Positions 39,831-47,362 of a DNA stretch of 64,000 nucleotides are shown here, piece by piece. Position numbers and translations under genes: made by a program. Under the pieces are notes generated by a model. The model was not told the DNA's origin, did no database searches, and worked only from the letters and a program-made list of their open reading frames with translations. This DNA comes from a bacterium (GTDB lineage Bacteria; Patescibacteriota; Microgenomatia; UBA1406; GWC2-37-13): NCBI GenBank assembly GCA_021825445.1, contig JAKAHA010000002.1:50461-114460 (forward strand), read 5' to 3'. Within the stretch, counting starts at the first letter, position 1; every line of letters starts with the position of its first letter.

Positions 39831-40687
39831 AGATTAATATTTTCTCTCAATACTTCTGGAATCGTCTCGATAATATTATTTACATTATACCAGTATCCTT
39901 TTGATTGAAAAAGCTTATCTCCTGTTTTTTTTAACAATATTGAAGCTATAACTACTGAAATCAAAGCAGGATTATTTGAAGATAATGCAGTTGTTAATCC
40001 CGCCAAGACGTCTCCCGTGCCACCTTTTGTCAACCCGGCGTTTCCACCTTCAATTAAATAAGTATCTTTTCCATCGGAAACAATATCAGTGATCGCTTTT
40101 AGTAAAATAATCGTTTTATATTTTTTTGCCATTTCTTCCATTAATTTAACTTTTTCTTTGAGTGGAAGATTGAGTATTGGTTGTCCAAATAAAGTCTCAA
40201 ATTCTTTTTGATGAGGTGTGATGATTGCGGTTTTTTTCAATTTTAATAGCCAATCTGCTTTCATCATTTGTAATGCACCGGCATCAAAGATAAATTGTTT
40301 TTCGGGAAAATTATTTATTAGCGATTTGGTTAAATTATAAGTGTATTTTGCTTCTTCCCCCTCACGCACCATACCTGATCCAACCAAAATTGAATCATCT
40401 TCTTTAACATATTCCATTAATTTTTCTTGGGGAACAATAATGCCATTTTGAAATTTTTTCTTCAATGATAAAAATATTTCTTGATTTTCTTCTGTGGATG
40501 AATAATGAACCATATCACAAAAATGAGAAGCAACTTCAGCAGCCCAAAGAGACGCCGAATGAAATAAGGAGGAACCTCCAATAATCAATACTCGACCATT
40601 TTGACCCTTGTGAGAGTTAGATTGGGGTAATTTTAATTTTTTTAGAAATGTTTGAATTGATTTAATATTTGATGTTTTAATAATCAT
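39827..40687 (-). CDS. ADP/ATP-dependent NAD(P)H-hydrate dehydratase (CARKD family)
   Basis: It repairs hydrated NAD(P)H. The ribokinase-like fold is shown by KGQNGRVLIIGGSSLFHSASLWAAE, SILVGSGMVRE, FIFDAGALQMMK, AIITPHQKEFETLFG and the signature GNAGLTKGGTGDVLAGLTTAL. The N-terminal epimerase domain of YjeF is absent. The ATG at 40687 is used; the track start at 40714 lies in an octamer repeat. The link to the two downstream secreted proteins is only positional. Confidence 0.9.
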   Translation of the reverse strand: MIIKTSNIKSIQTFLKKLKLPQSNSHKGQNGRVLIIGGSSLFHSASLWAAEVASHFCDMVHYSSTEENQEIFLSLKKKFQNGIIVPQEKLMEYVKEDDSILVGSGMVREGEEAKYTYNLTKSLINNFPEKQFIFDAGALQMMKADWLLKLKKTAIITPHQKEFETLFGQPILNLPLKEKVKLMEEMAKKYKTIILLKAITDIVSDGKDTYLIEGGNAGLTKGGTGDVLAGLTTALSSNNPALISVVIASILLKKTGDKLFQSKGYWYNVNNIIETIPEVLRENINL

Positions 40688-40690
40688 AGT

Positions 40691-40762
40691 TGTTCTATTG
40701 TTCCATTGCTTCATTGCTCCATTGTTTCAAAACAATGAAACAATTTAACAATGAAACAATGA
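40691..40762. repeat. Inverted octamer arrays between the dehydratase and alaS
   Basis: tgttctat, tgttccat, tgcttcat, tgctccat on the left and aacaatga, aacaattt, aacaatga on the right are complementary words, so the whole region can fold as a long imperfect hairpin. It fills the 100-bp divergent intergenic region. Confidence 0.85.
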
Positions 40763-40787
40763 TTTAATGTTATAATTTTACATTATT

Positions 40788-42572
40788 ATGTTAACTCATG
40801 TTGAGCTTAGAAAAAAGTATGCAGATTTTTGTATAAAAAATGGTCATAAAGAAATTCCTGCAATTCCTCTTGTTCCTCAAAACGATCCCACAACTTTGTT
40901 TACCGGTAGCGGGATGCAACAGTTAGTTCCGTACCTACTTGGAGAACCGCACCCACTGGGAAAGAGGGTATTTGACATCCAACCTTGTATAAGAGCTCAG
41001 GATATCGATGAAGTCGGAGATAATCGCCATACAACATTTTTTGAAATGATGGGTAACTGGTCACTTGGAGATTATTTTAAAAAAGAACAACTGACTTGGT
41101 TTTGGAAATTTTTGACTGAAGAAATTGGTTTGGATAAAGAAAAACTTTACGTTACGGTTTTTGCCGGTGACAAAAAAAATAATTTATCTGCTGATGAAGA
41201 GTCAATAAAAATCTGGAAAGGTTTAGGAATTTCTGATGATCATATTGGAAAATATGGTCCGGAAAAAAATTGGTGGTCACGAGCTGGAGTACCTGACAAT
41301 ATGCCATCTGGCGAGCCTGGAGGACCAGATTCCGAAGTTTTTTTTGAATTTACTCAAATTCCTCATGACAAAAAATTTGGAGAAATTTGCCACGCTAATT
41401 GTGACTGTGGTAGGTTTATGGAAATTGGAAATTCGGTTTTTATGCAATACAAGAAGGTACCGTCTGGTACCTTCCAAGATCTGCCGGCAATGAATGTAGA
41501 TTTTGGTGGTGGACTGGAGAGAATAGCGGCTGCTTTAAACGATGATCCAGATATTTTTGAAACAGATTTATTTTCAAAAATAATTATTGAAATTGAAAGA
41601 ACCACAGGAAAAAAATATGATGTTAAAAATAAATCCAAGATGAGAATTATTGCCGATCATTTGAAAGGTGCGACTTTTCTAATCGCAGGTGGTGTCATCC
41701 CAGGCAATAAAGAACAGGGTTATATTTTGCGAAGATTACTTCGACGAAGTGCCTTAAAAATGTACGAGTTAACCGATGGAAAAACTACCGATTTTGCAGA
41801 AATTGCAGATACCGGAGTTCTTACAACTTATGACCAAGTACAAGGAATTGATAGAAATAAACTTAAAAAAGAAGTCGTTATGATAATCGGGGAAGAAATA
41901 AAAAAATTTAATTTGAGTATCACTCGAGGGTTAAGAGAAATTAAAAAAATAGAAAAAGTCGATGGAAAAATCGCTTTTGATCTTTATCAAAATTTTGGTT
42001 TTCCATATGAGTTGACTGAGGAACTTTTCAGAGAGAAAGGACAAAAGATAGATAAAAAACAGTTTGCAAATGAGTTTAATAAACACAAAGAATTATCTAG
42101 ATCTTCATCAGGAGCAAAATTTAAAGGTGGACTCGCCGATCATTCTGCTCAAACTATTAAATATCACACAGCTACTCACCTACTTCACCAGGCATTATTC
42201 GATGTCATAGGGTCTGATGTTAGACAAGAAGGATCAAATATAACGACGGAAAGACTTCGTTTTGATTTTGCATCAACCATAAAACCAACTGAGGAGCAAA
42301 TAAAAGAAGTTGTAAAAATAATAAATAAAAAAATTGAAGAAAAACTTCCCGTTGAATTTAAAATTATTCCAAAAGAAGAAGCGTTAAAACTTGGAGCAAA
42401 GTCTTTTTTTCGGGAAAAATATCCAGATATGGTTAAGGTCTATTTTATTGCAAATTATTCAAAAGAATTTTGCGGAGGACCGCATGTAAAAAATACCTCA
42501 GAAATTGAAAAAATAGAAATTTATAAATTTGAAAAGATAGGAAGTAACTTATATCGAATTTATGCAAAATAA
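40788..42572 (+). CDS. alaS: Alanine--tRNA ligase lacking the C-Ala domain
   Basis: The class II core is clear: HKEIPAIPLVPQNDPTTLFTGSGMQQLVPYLLGE, QPCIRAQDIDEVGDNRHTTFFEMMGNWSLGDYFKKE, VDFGGGLERIAAALND. The editing domain has the zinc ligands TATHLLHQAL and FCGGPHVKN. It ends directly after the editing domain at 594 aa, whereas E. coli AlaRS has 875 aa with a DHHA1/C-Ala domain. This short form is frequent in Patescibacteria (recalled, not checked). The next gene encodes a free tRNA-binding OB protein 2 bp away. Confidence 0.95.
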   Translation: MLTHVELRKKYADFCIKNGHKEIPAIPLVPQNDPTTLFTGSGMQQLVPYLLGEPHPLGKRVFDIQPCIRAQDIDEVGDNRHTTFFEMMGNWSLGDYFKKEQLTWFWKFLTEEIGLDKEKLYVTVFAGDKKNNLSADEESIKIWKGLGISDDHIGKYGPEKNWWSRAGVPDNMPSGEPGGPDSEVFFEFTQIPHDKKFGEICHANCDCGRFMEIGNSVFMQYKKVPSGTFQDLPAMNVDFGGGLERIAAALNDDPDIFETDLFSKIIIEIERTTGKKYDVKNKSKMRIIADHLKGATFLIAGGVIPGNKEQGYILRRLLRRSALKMYELTDGKTTDFAEIADTGVLTTYDQVQGIDRNKLKKEVVMIIGEEIKKFNLSITRGLREIKKIEKVDGKIAFDLYQNFGFPYELTEELFREKGQKIDKKQFANEFNKHKELSRSSSGAKFKGGLADHSAQTIKYHTATHLLHQALFDVIGSDVRQEGSNITTERLRFDFASTIKPTEEQIKEVVKIINKKIEEKLPVEFKIIPKEEALKLGAKSFFREKYPDMVKVYFIANYSKEFCGGPHVKNTSEIEKIEIYKFEKIGSNLYRIYAK

Positions 42573-42574
42573 CT

Positions 42575-42916
42575 ATGAAAAAACCTCTAATTGAATTTTC
42601 CGATTTTTTAAAACTTGATGCTAGAGCGGGTGAAATAAAAACCGCTGATCTTGTAGAAAATTCAAGTAAACTTCTTGAACTTACACTCGACTTGGGAGAA
42701 GAATATGGCGAAGTAACGATCCTCTCAGGTATTGCAAAATATTTTTCCCCGGAAACACTTATTGGAAAAAAAGTTCCTGTTATAGCAAATCTTGTCCCAA
42801 AACCTATGGCAGGAAAAATTTCAAATGGTTTTATCCTTATGGTTGACTTACCAGGACACATACCTCTTTTGATTGAATTACCCCCTTCTACCCCAAACGG
42901 TTCTATTTTGTGTTAA
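42575..42916 (+). CDS. Stand-alone tRNA-binding OB-fold protein (CsaA/MetRS C-terminal/EMAPII-like)
   Basis: The 113-aa protein has FSDFLKLDARAGEIKTADLVENSSKLLELTLDLGE, VTILSGIAKYFSPETLIGKKVPVIANLVPKPMAGKISNGFILMV, the whole EMAPII-like OB domain. Such modules bind the outside corner of tRNA in trans or as appendages of MetRS. The start lies 2 bp after the alaS stop, so the two are very likely co-translated, suggesting it could assist AlaRS, which lacks its own C-terminal tRNA-binding part (inference). Confidence 0.88.
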   Translation: MKKPLIEFSDFLKLDARAGEIKTADLVENSSKLLELTLDLGEEYGEVTILSGIAKYFSPETLIGKKVPVIANLVPKPMAGKISNGFILMVDLPGHIPLLIELPPSTPNGSILC

Positions 42917-42945
42917 CAACGATCATAATTTCCCACTTCTCCTAC

Positions 42946-42973
42946 TTGACAAAATTTTAAAAAACGGTACAGT
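42946..42973 (+). promoter_or_regulatory. Promoter of the DsbA-like gene
   Basis: TTGACA, 16 bp, TACAGT; the ATG at 43023 is 49 nt further, a longer leader than most genes here. Confidence 0.55.
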
Positions 42974-43022
42974 TATAAGGTGATTATTTTTAAATTACGA
43001 ATTAATAATTTTTAATACAAAT

Positions 43023-43841
43023 ATGCCAAAAGCAAAAAAAACAAAAAAAGAATCCTCGATCAGTGTCTCTCCTGTTACCTATTCTCAACCAAACAATAAT
43101 GTTCTTTATGCGATGATGGGGGTCATGACTCTTTTTATGGTTTTTATAACAATTAAAGTGTTTGCCTTAGAAAAAAAAATTGGCTCTATTGGAGTCGGTG
43201 GAGCAGTCGCTCAACAGGAATCACCAATATCAGTTCCCAATCTTAAAAAGATTGCTAAAGAACTTAAATTAAATACAGGAAAATTTGATAAATGTTTGGA
43301 TTCCGGAGAAAAAAAATCTCTTGTTGAAAAAGATGCAACCTATGGACAAAGTCTTGGCGTTCAAGGAACTCCAGGGTTTTTTATTAATGGACAATTTTTG
43401 GCAGGAGCTTTTCCATTTCAGTTTTTTAAGGAAATAATTGACAAACAAATTGATGGAACAGCGTCAAGTGAATGTACGGCTTATTCAACTGAATTACAAA
43501 AATATTGTTCTGATCCGGCAAATTTAAATTTTAATCCTGCTGCAAAACCAGTCGATTTAGCAAAAAGTGTTGCAACAGGTGCAAAAAACGGCAAAGTTAC
43601 CATCGTTGAATTTTCCGACTTTGAATGTCCTTACTGTATCCGTGCTTTCCCAACAGTAGAACAAATATTGAAAGAATATAAAAAAGATGTAACTTTGTAC
43701 TTTAAACAATATCCGTTAGTACAGATTCACCAGAATGCACAAAAAGCAGCTGAAGCTTCACTTTGTGCACAGGACCAAGGAAAATTCTGGGAATGGCACA
43801 ATAAAGTATTTTCTATAGAATCTGCCATCCAAGCTCAATAA
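43023..43841 (+). CDS. Membrane-anchored DsbA-like thiol oxidoreductase with circularly permuted fold
   Basis: Residues 1-28 are cytoplasmic and 29-48 form a membrane span. The extracytoplasmic part then shows DsbA pieces in reverse order. First comes the normally C-terminal half: LKKIAKELKLNTGKFDKCLDSG, GQSLGVQGTPGFFINGQFLAGAFPF (cis-Pro loop) and FFKEIIDKQ. After a linker with two Cys comes the normally N-terminal half: VTIVEFSDFECPYCIRAFPTVEQIL (CPYC active site), HQNAQKAAEASLCAQDQGKFWEWHNKVF, then the stop. All fold elements appear once, so it is not a simple truncation. Confidence 0.85.
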   Translation: MPKAKKTKKESSISVSPVTYSQPNNNVLYAMMGVMTLFMVFITIKVFALEKKIGSIGVGGAVAQQESPISVPNLKKIAKELKLNTGKFDKCLDSGEKKSLVEKDATYGQSLGVQGTPGFFINGQFLAGAFPFQFFKEIIDKQIDGTASSECTAYSTELQKYCSDPANLNFNPAAKPVDLAKSVATGAKNGKVTIVEFSDFECPYCIRAFPTVEQILKEYKKDVTLYFKQYPLVQIHQNAQKAAEASLCAQDQGKFWEWHNKVFSIESAIQAQ

Positions 43842-43854
43842 TAAAATCAATTTG

Positions 43855-43926
43855 TGATCCTAATCGGAATCGAACCGATGTTTACAGGATGAGAACCTGC
43901 CGTCCTGACCACTAGACGATAGGACC
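43855..43926 (-). tRNA. tRNA-Glu(CTC)
   Basis: On the minus strand: acceptor GGTCCTA/TAGGATC (one G-T pair), D-arm with GTCTAGTGGTC, anticodon stem GCAGG/CCTGT with loop TTCTCAT giving anticodon CTC, and T-arm ATCGGTTCGATTCCGAT. Discriminator is A and CCA is not encoded, unlike the tRNA-Met at 5541. Confidence 0.92.
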
Positions 43927-43961
43927 AAGCTGAGCTTGGTCTACCCTCGCTTAGCGAGGGG
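43922..43961. repeat. Two hairpins abutting the tRNA-Glu 5' end
   Basis: GGACCAAGCTGAGCTTGGTC (20 bp, overlapping the first five tRNA bases) and CCCTCGCTTAGCGAGGG follow one another. They lie between the tRNA and the greA promoter and might affect tRNA 5' processing or be inserted repeats. Confidence 0.65.
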
Positions 43962-43970
43962 ACCTTCAGT

Positions 43971-43999
43971 TTGACTTTCAAAGTGCTATCAGGTAATAT
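43971..43999 (+). promoter_or_regulatory. Promoter of greA
   Basis: TTGACT, 17 bp, TAATAT; the predicted leader is about 38-43 nt and contains a terminator-like hairpin. Confidence 0.55.
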
Positions 44000-44009
44000 T
44001 TTAACATTA

Positions 44010-44038
44010 ATCCCCTGATTTGCGAGGGGGTTTTGTTT
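44010..44038 (+). terminator. Terminator-like hairpin in the greA leader (possible attenuator)
   Basis: ATCCCCT and AGGGGGT pair across an 8-nt loop and are followed by TTTTGTTT, the features of an intrinsic terminator. It lies between the promoter and the start codon. GreA acts on paused polymerase, so autoregulation by attenuation is conceivable; the tail is interrupted by one G, so strength is uncertain. Confidence 0.45.
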
Positions 44039-44042
44039 AAAT

Positions 44043-44501
44043 ATGACAAAAATACAATTAACTCAAAAAGGCTTTAACGATCTGCAACTTGAATTGGAAG
44101 ATCTACTAATTAATAAAAAACCTAAAGCCATCGATAGATTAACTAAAGCTCGTTCGATGGGTGATTTATCTGAAAATAGTGAATACACCGCAGCCAAGGA
44201 GGAACGCGAATTTGTTGAAGGAAGGATTAAAGAGATCCAGGCAATTTTGGATAACGCTGAAGTTAATCTAGTTTATAAAGCAGGTAACCAAATCGAGATT
44301 GGATCGACTGTCGTCGTAGAAACTAATGGAGAAAAAGATTCTTTTCAAATAGTTGGTGAGTTCGAAGCCGATCCGATGAATAAAAAACTTTCTCAAAATT
44401 CTCCGATTGGTCAAGCCTTGATTGATAAAAAGGTTGGAGATCAGGTTGAAGTAAACATTCCTGCCGGAAAAGTCCAGTATAAAATAGTTGACATTAAATA
44501 A
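44043..44501 (+). CDS. greA: Transcription elongation factor GreA
   Basis: GreA enters the RNA polymerase secondary channel and stimulates cleavage of backtracked RNA. The N-terminal coiled coil is LTQKGFNDLQLELEDLLINKKPKAIDRLTKARSMGDLSENSEYTAAKEEREFVEGRIKEIQAIL, including the acidic tip DLSENSEY. The C-terminal FKBP-like domain carries PIGQALIDKKVGDQVEVNIPAGKVQYKIVDI. 152 aa is typical. Confidence 0.96.
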   Translation: MTKIQLTQKGFNDLQLELEDLLINKKPKAIDRLTKARSMGDLSENSEYTAAKEEREFVEGRIKEIQAILDNAEVNLVYKAGNQIEIGSTVVVETNGEKDSFQIVGEFEADPMNKKLSQNSPIGQALIDKKVGDQVEVNIPAGKVQYKIVDIK

Positions 44502-44503
44502 TT

Positions 44504-45157
44504 TTATTTATTAAACAGGTTTTTCAAAATTGTAAAAGCTCTGTCGACATTATTTGCATCTATTATCAAAGTTATTTCATGTGAAGTTGAAACCACTTCA
44601 ATAACGTTAATTCCTTCCCAAGCCAATGGTTTTAGAATATAATAATAAACCCCAGGAGTATTGATATTTTCTTCAGCTAATTTTATTGTCACTGAAGATA
44701 AGTTGTTAAATCTAAAAATTATTTTTTCATGCTGATATATTTTTTCAATCTCTTGTTTTAATTCAGTACTGGCAATAATCGTTGTTTCAAAAACACCTTC
44801 TGTAATTGTTCCAAAATAGTCCCTTTGCGAATTAATTGTTTCTAACAATCTTTGATGTTTCAAAATCAATGTTCCTGAGTTAGCCACCGTGAATTCAATC
44901 AAATTTGACCTAACAATTATGTCGGGTGAATTTTTAAATACCTTGCCTATATCTACTTTATTTGATGTTTTTATCGACAACCTTTTTAAAGCCATAACAA
45001 TAGCACCTTCTTTTACTTTTTTATAAAGTTCTTTCTCAATTTCCGGTTTAATAATCCTGGCCAAAGCCGAAAGATTGATAATTCCCTCACAAAGGCTTTC
45101 TTCAAGAAATGGCGTTTTTTTGACTATTTTTTCAACGATTTCGGGTATAGTGATCAT
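44504..45157 (-). CDS. ACT-domain-like regulatory protein (217 aa)
   Basis: The first 75 residues are helical and resemble a small HTH-like module (IIKPEIEKELYKKVKEGAIVMALKRLS). The C-terminal two thirds show two ACT-like betaalphabetabetaalphabeta units: LIEFTVANSGTLILKHQRLLETINSQ and SSVTIKLAEENINTPGVYYYILKPLAWEGINVIEVVSTSHEITLIIDANNVDRAFTILKNLF, the latter close to the aspartokinase ACT pattern. It lacks a kinase domain. It may sense an amino acid; ligand unknown. Promoter found 11 nt upstream. Confidence 0.7.
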   Translation of the reverse strand: MITIPEIVEKIVKKTPFLEESLCEGIINLSALARIIKPEIEKELYKKVKEGAIVMALKRLSIKTSNKVDIGKVFKNSPDIIVRSNLIEFTVANSGTLILKHQRLLETINSQRDYFGTITEGVFETTIIASTELKQEIEKIYQHEKIIFRFNNLSSVTIKLAEENINTPGVYYYILKPLAWEGINVIEVVSTSHEITLIIDANNVDRAFTILKNLFNK

Positions 45158-45168
45158 AATTTGTTAGT

Positions 45169-45197
45169 ATTTTAACATTTTATATGTTTTTTGTCAA
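45169..45197 (-). promoter_or_regulatory. Promoter of the ACT-domain gene
   Basis: On the minus strand TTGACA, 17 bp, TAAAAT, 11 nt before the ATG at 45157. Confidence 0.65.
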
Positions 45198-45211
45198 ATT
45201 ATATTAAAAAA

Positions 45212-45239
45212 TTGACATTCCCATTCTAGCCGTTATAAT
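45212..45239 (+). promoter_or_regulatory. Promoter of the GNAT-like/deacetylase operon
   Basis: TTGACA, 16 bp, TATAAT on the plus strand, with a 27-nt stretch to the ATG. It is back to back with the minus-strand promoter, 15 bp between the two -35 boxes. Confidence 0.65.
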
Positions 45240-45266
45240 AATCTGATTGTTAAGTTGACTTAGCTT

Positions 45267-46286
45267 ATGTCACCATCAGAAAAATTAAATACTAGTGTCG
45301 GTCGACCGGGTGAACCGGAACCTAGAACATTTTCTAGGTTATATCAAACCCTTATTGACCCGGTTAATGAACTTAAATACTTAATGTCTAAATTTAGAGA
45401 TCTGGAAGCTTTATCAAATGATTATAGAAGGACTGTGTTGAGAAGTTTGTGTTCAAAAGACGTTATAACTCAAGCCTTAAAAACTAATCTTCCGATTGAA
45501 GCGGTTATTCCAATGAATTTGGTGACCGATGATAATTCTTCGATCGTGTTTTTAGGAAAAAATAATCACGAATCGCCTTCTCAGGGACGAAATATTAAAG
45601 ATTTAATTGAACATCGAAATAATCATAAAATACCATTGGAAAAAGTCAGGTCAATCCCAAAAGGATTCAATTTAACAAATCAAATTAATGAAAATGATGA
45701 GATAAACTTACTTGCCTTATGGGAACGTTTTGGTTGGAACCGCGTTCAAATCAGAAATTTTATTCAAATGATGAGATCTAATCAAGATGACCTATGGTTT
45801 AGTGGTGTCCGTGATTCAAACTCTAAAAAACTGGTCGCCGCGAGCACTGCTGAAGCAATGCAATTCTCCGGAATTAAATATATTGAAACAACCGAGTATA
45901 GCACACTTGACGGCTATGAAAATCTTGGCTTATGTACTGCCTCTGTTGCCGGTTTGGTAGCTCAAGTTTTAAACGCACAGCATATTTTACCGACGGTCAT
46001 TACGGCCGAATTTAATACTTCATCAACTTCGGCGGCAATCGGTGCTTCTGCTGGGTTTGTAATTCCAAAAACCGACGGTGTTTCACAAATACTTTCTTAT
46101 AATGTAGCGGTTGTCGACGGTGCATCAGCCAATCCGGTTTTTATAAACGATCATCAAACCGATAGGGGAATACCTTTTAGATATTTGAAAGATTTTGCTC
46201 TAGCGGTATTGCCAAGAGAAAATATAGATCGTTTATATTCCCAAGTAGAAATCAAACAAATTATAAATTTATATGACCCACAATGA
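45267..46286 (+). CDS. Uncharacterised protein, possible GNAT-fold acyltransferase (339 aa)
   Basis: The C-terminal half reads like a divergent GNAT domain: DLWFSGVRDSNSKKLVAASTAEAMQFSGIKYIETTEYSTLDGYENLGLCTASVAGLVAQVL, where NLGLCTA replaces the RxxGxA acetyl-CoA loop. The N-terminal half has no known domain. The stop overlaps the deacetylase start by 4 nt (ATGA). No signal peptide. Assignment to GNAT is tentative; it could be an unrelated family with a similar beta-alpha-beta segment. Confidence 0.5.
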   Translation: MSPSEKLNTSVGRPGEPEPRTFSRLYQTLIDPVNELKYLMSKFRDLEALSNDYRRTVLRSLCSKDVITQALKTNLPIEAVIPMNLVTDDNSSIVFLGKNNHESPSQGRNIKDLIEHRNNHKIPLEKVRSIPKGFNLTNQINENDEINLLALWERFGWNRVQIRNFIQMMRSNQDDLWFSGVRDSNSKKLVAASTAEAMQFSGIKYIETTEYSTLDGYENLGLCTASVAGLVAQVLNAQHILPTVITAEFNTSSTSAAIGASAGFVIPKTDGVSQILSYNVAVVDGASANPVFINDHQTDRGIPFRYLKDFALAVLPRENIDRLYSQVEIKQIINLYDPQ

Positions 46287-47278
46287 AAATATTATATTCG
46301 CCTACCCATCTCTCTCATGTTCCGGAGTTTGAAATTTTTAATGGACATCCCGATGCCCATGCCGAGGTACCATCAAGAATTGAAAATATTAACAAAAGTT
46401 TAATTAAAAATGGTTTTAAAGTAAATAATTTAACGAAAAAAACTCCAATTTCCTTGATTGTAAAAACTCATAAAAAAGAATATGTTGATTTTATAAAAAA
46501 AGGCTCGGTGTTTTTATATCCATCAGTATTCCCATATAACGATTTAAATCAGGGCAGAAAACTTTCTAATAATTTAGCAAATCATGGGAAATATTCCTTT
46601 GATCTTTATACACCAATGTTAAAAAATATATTTAAAATCGCTCATGAATCATCATCATTAGCGTATGAACTTTCAGAAGAGATTCTTAATAAAAAAATAA
46701 AAGTAGGTTATTCACTCTGTCGTCCTCCAGGACATCATGCTGAAAAAGCTCGAATGGGTGGATATTGTTATTTTAACAACAGCGCTATAGCTGCTCAAAA
46801 TCTCTCTTCAAAAGGTAAAGTCGCCATTCTCGACGTTGATTTCCATCATGGTAATGGTACGCAAAATATTTTTTACGATCGAGGTGATGTCTTGACTATT
46901 TCAATTCATGCCGATCCTAATTGGAAATTTCCTTTTTACACCGGGTTTGCTGATGAAATTGGTCTTTATGAAGGTGAAGGAAAAAATATAAACTTTCCGC
47001 TACCAAAAGGTACCACAAATACCCAATACCAAAGAACTTTGGAAAAAACTTTGAAAAAAATTAAAGATTTCCAACCAAAATATTTAGTTGTTCCCCTAGG
47101 GCTTGATACACATCGTGACGATCCAATTGGAGGCTTTCAATTAACGACTGATTATTATCAAAAAATGGCTAAAACTATTAGTGATTTAAAAATTCCGACT
47201 TTAATTATCCAAGAAGGAGGATATAATACCGCCTTACTTGGAGATAATGTCGTCTCTTTTTTAAAAGGTTTTATATAA
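46283..47278 (+). CDS. Histone-deacetylase-family amidohydrolase (AcuC/acetylpolyamine amidohydrolase type)
   Basis: A zinc-dependent arginase-fold deacetylase of 331 aa. The catalytic His pair is in RPPGHHAEKARMGGYCYFNN, zinc ligands in ILDVDFHHGNGTQ and LGLDTHRDDPIGGF, and the C-terminal QEGGYN is diagnostic. Substrates in the family are acetyl-lysine, acetylpolyamines or acetylated small molecules. Translational coupling with the GNAT-like gene suggests a matched acylation/deacylation pair (inference). Confidence 0.92.
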   Translation: MKILYSPTHLSHVPEFEIFNGHPDAHAEVPSRIENINKSLIKNGFKVNNLTKKTPISLIVKTHKKEYVDFIKKGSVFLYPSVFPYNDLNQGRKLSNNLANHGKYSFDLYTPMLKNIFKIAHESSSLAYELSEEILNKKIKVGYSLCRPPGHHAEKARMGGYCYFNNSAIAAQNLSSKGKVAILDVDFHHGNGTQNIFYDRGDVLTISIHADPNWKFPFYTGFADEIGLYEGEGKNINFPLPKGTTNTQYQRTLEKTLKKIKDFQPKYLVVPLGLDTHRDDPIGGFQLTTDYYQKMAKTISDLKIPTLIIQEGGYNTALLGDNVVSFLKGFI

Positions 47279-47313
47279 TATAAAGATACGATTTGACCAG
47301 ACCGAAAAGTTGA

Positions 47314-47351
47314 GCCCGTTAGGGCGAAATCCCGCATATAATAGTGCGGGA
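47314..47351. repeat. Two hairpins upstream of the LysRS gene
   Basis: GCCC-gtta-GGGC (47314-47325) is followed by TCCCGCA-tataatag-TGCGGGA (47330-47351). A TATAAT lies in the loop of the second hairpin, 11-21 nt before the ATG, but no matching -35 is seen at 16-18 bp. Confidence 0.6.
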
Positions 47352-47362
47352 CAAAAAATATT

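Noticed and set aside
41453-41474. Palindrome GAAGGTACC/GGTACCTTC inside alaS, at first taken as an inserted repeat
   Set aside because: The encoded KKVPSGTFQ aligns without length change to the normal AlaRS segment before LPAMNVDFG, so the symmetry is within native codons.
47330-47351. TATAAT in a hairpin loop as the lysS promoter
   Set aside because: No -35-like sequence lies 15-19 bp upstream, and the hairpin belongs to a GC-rich repeat; it remains only a possibility.
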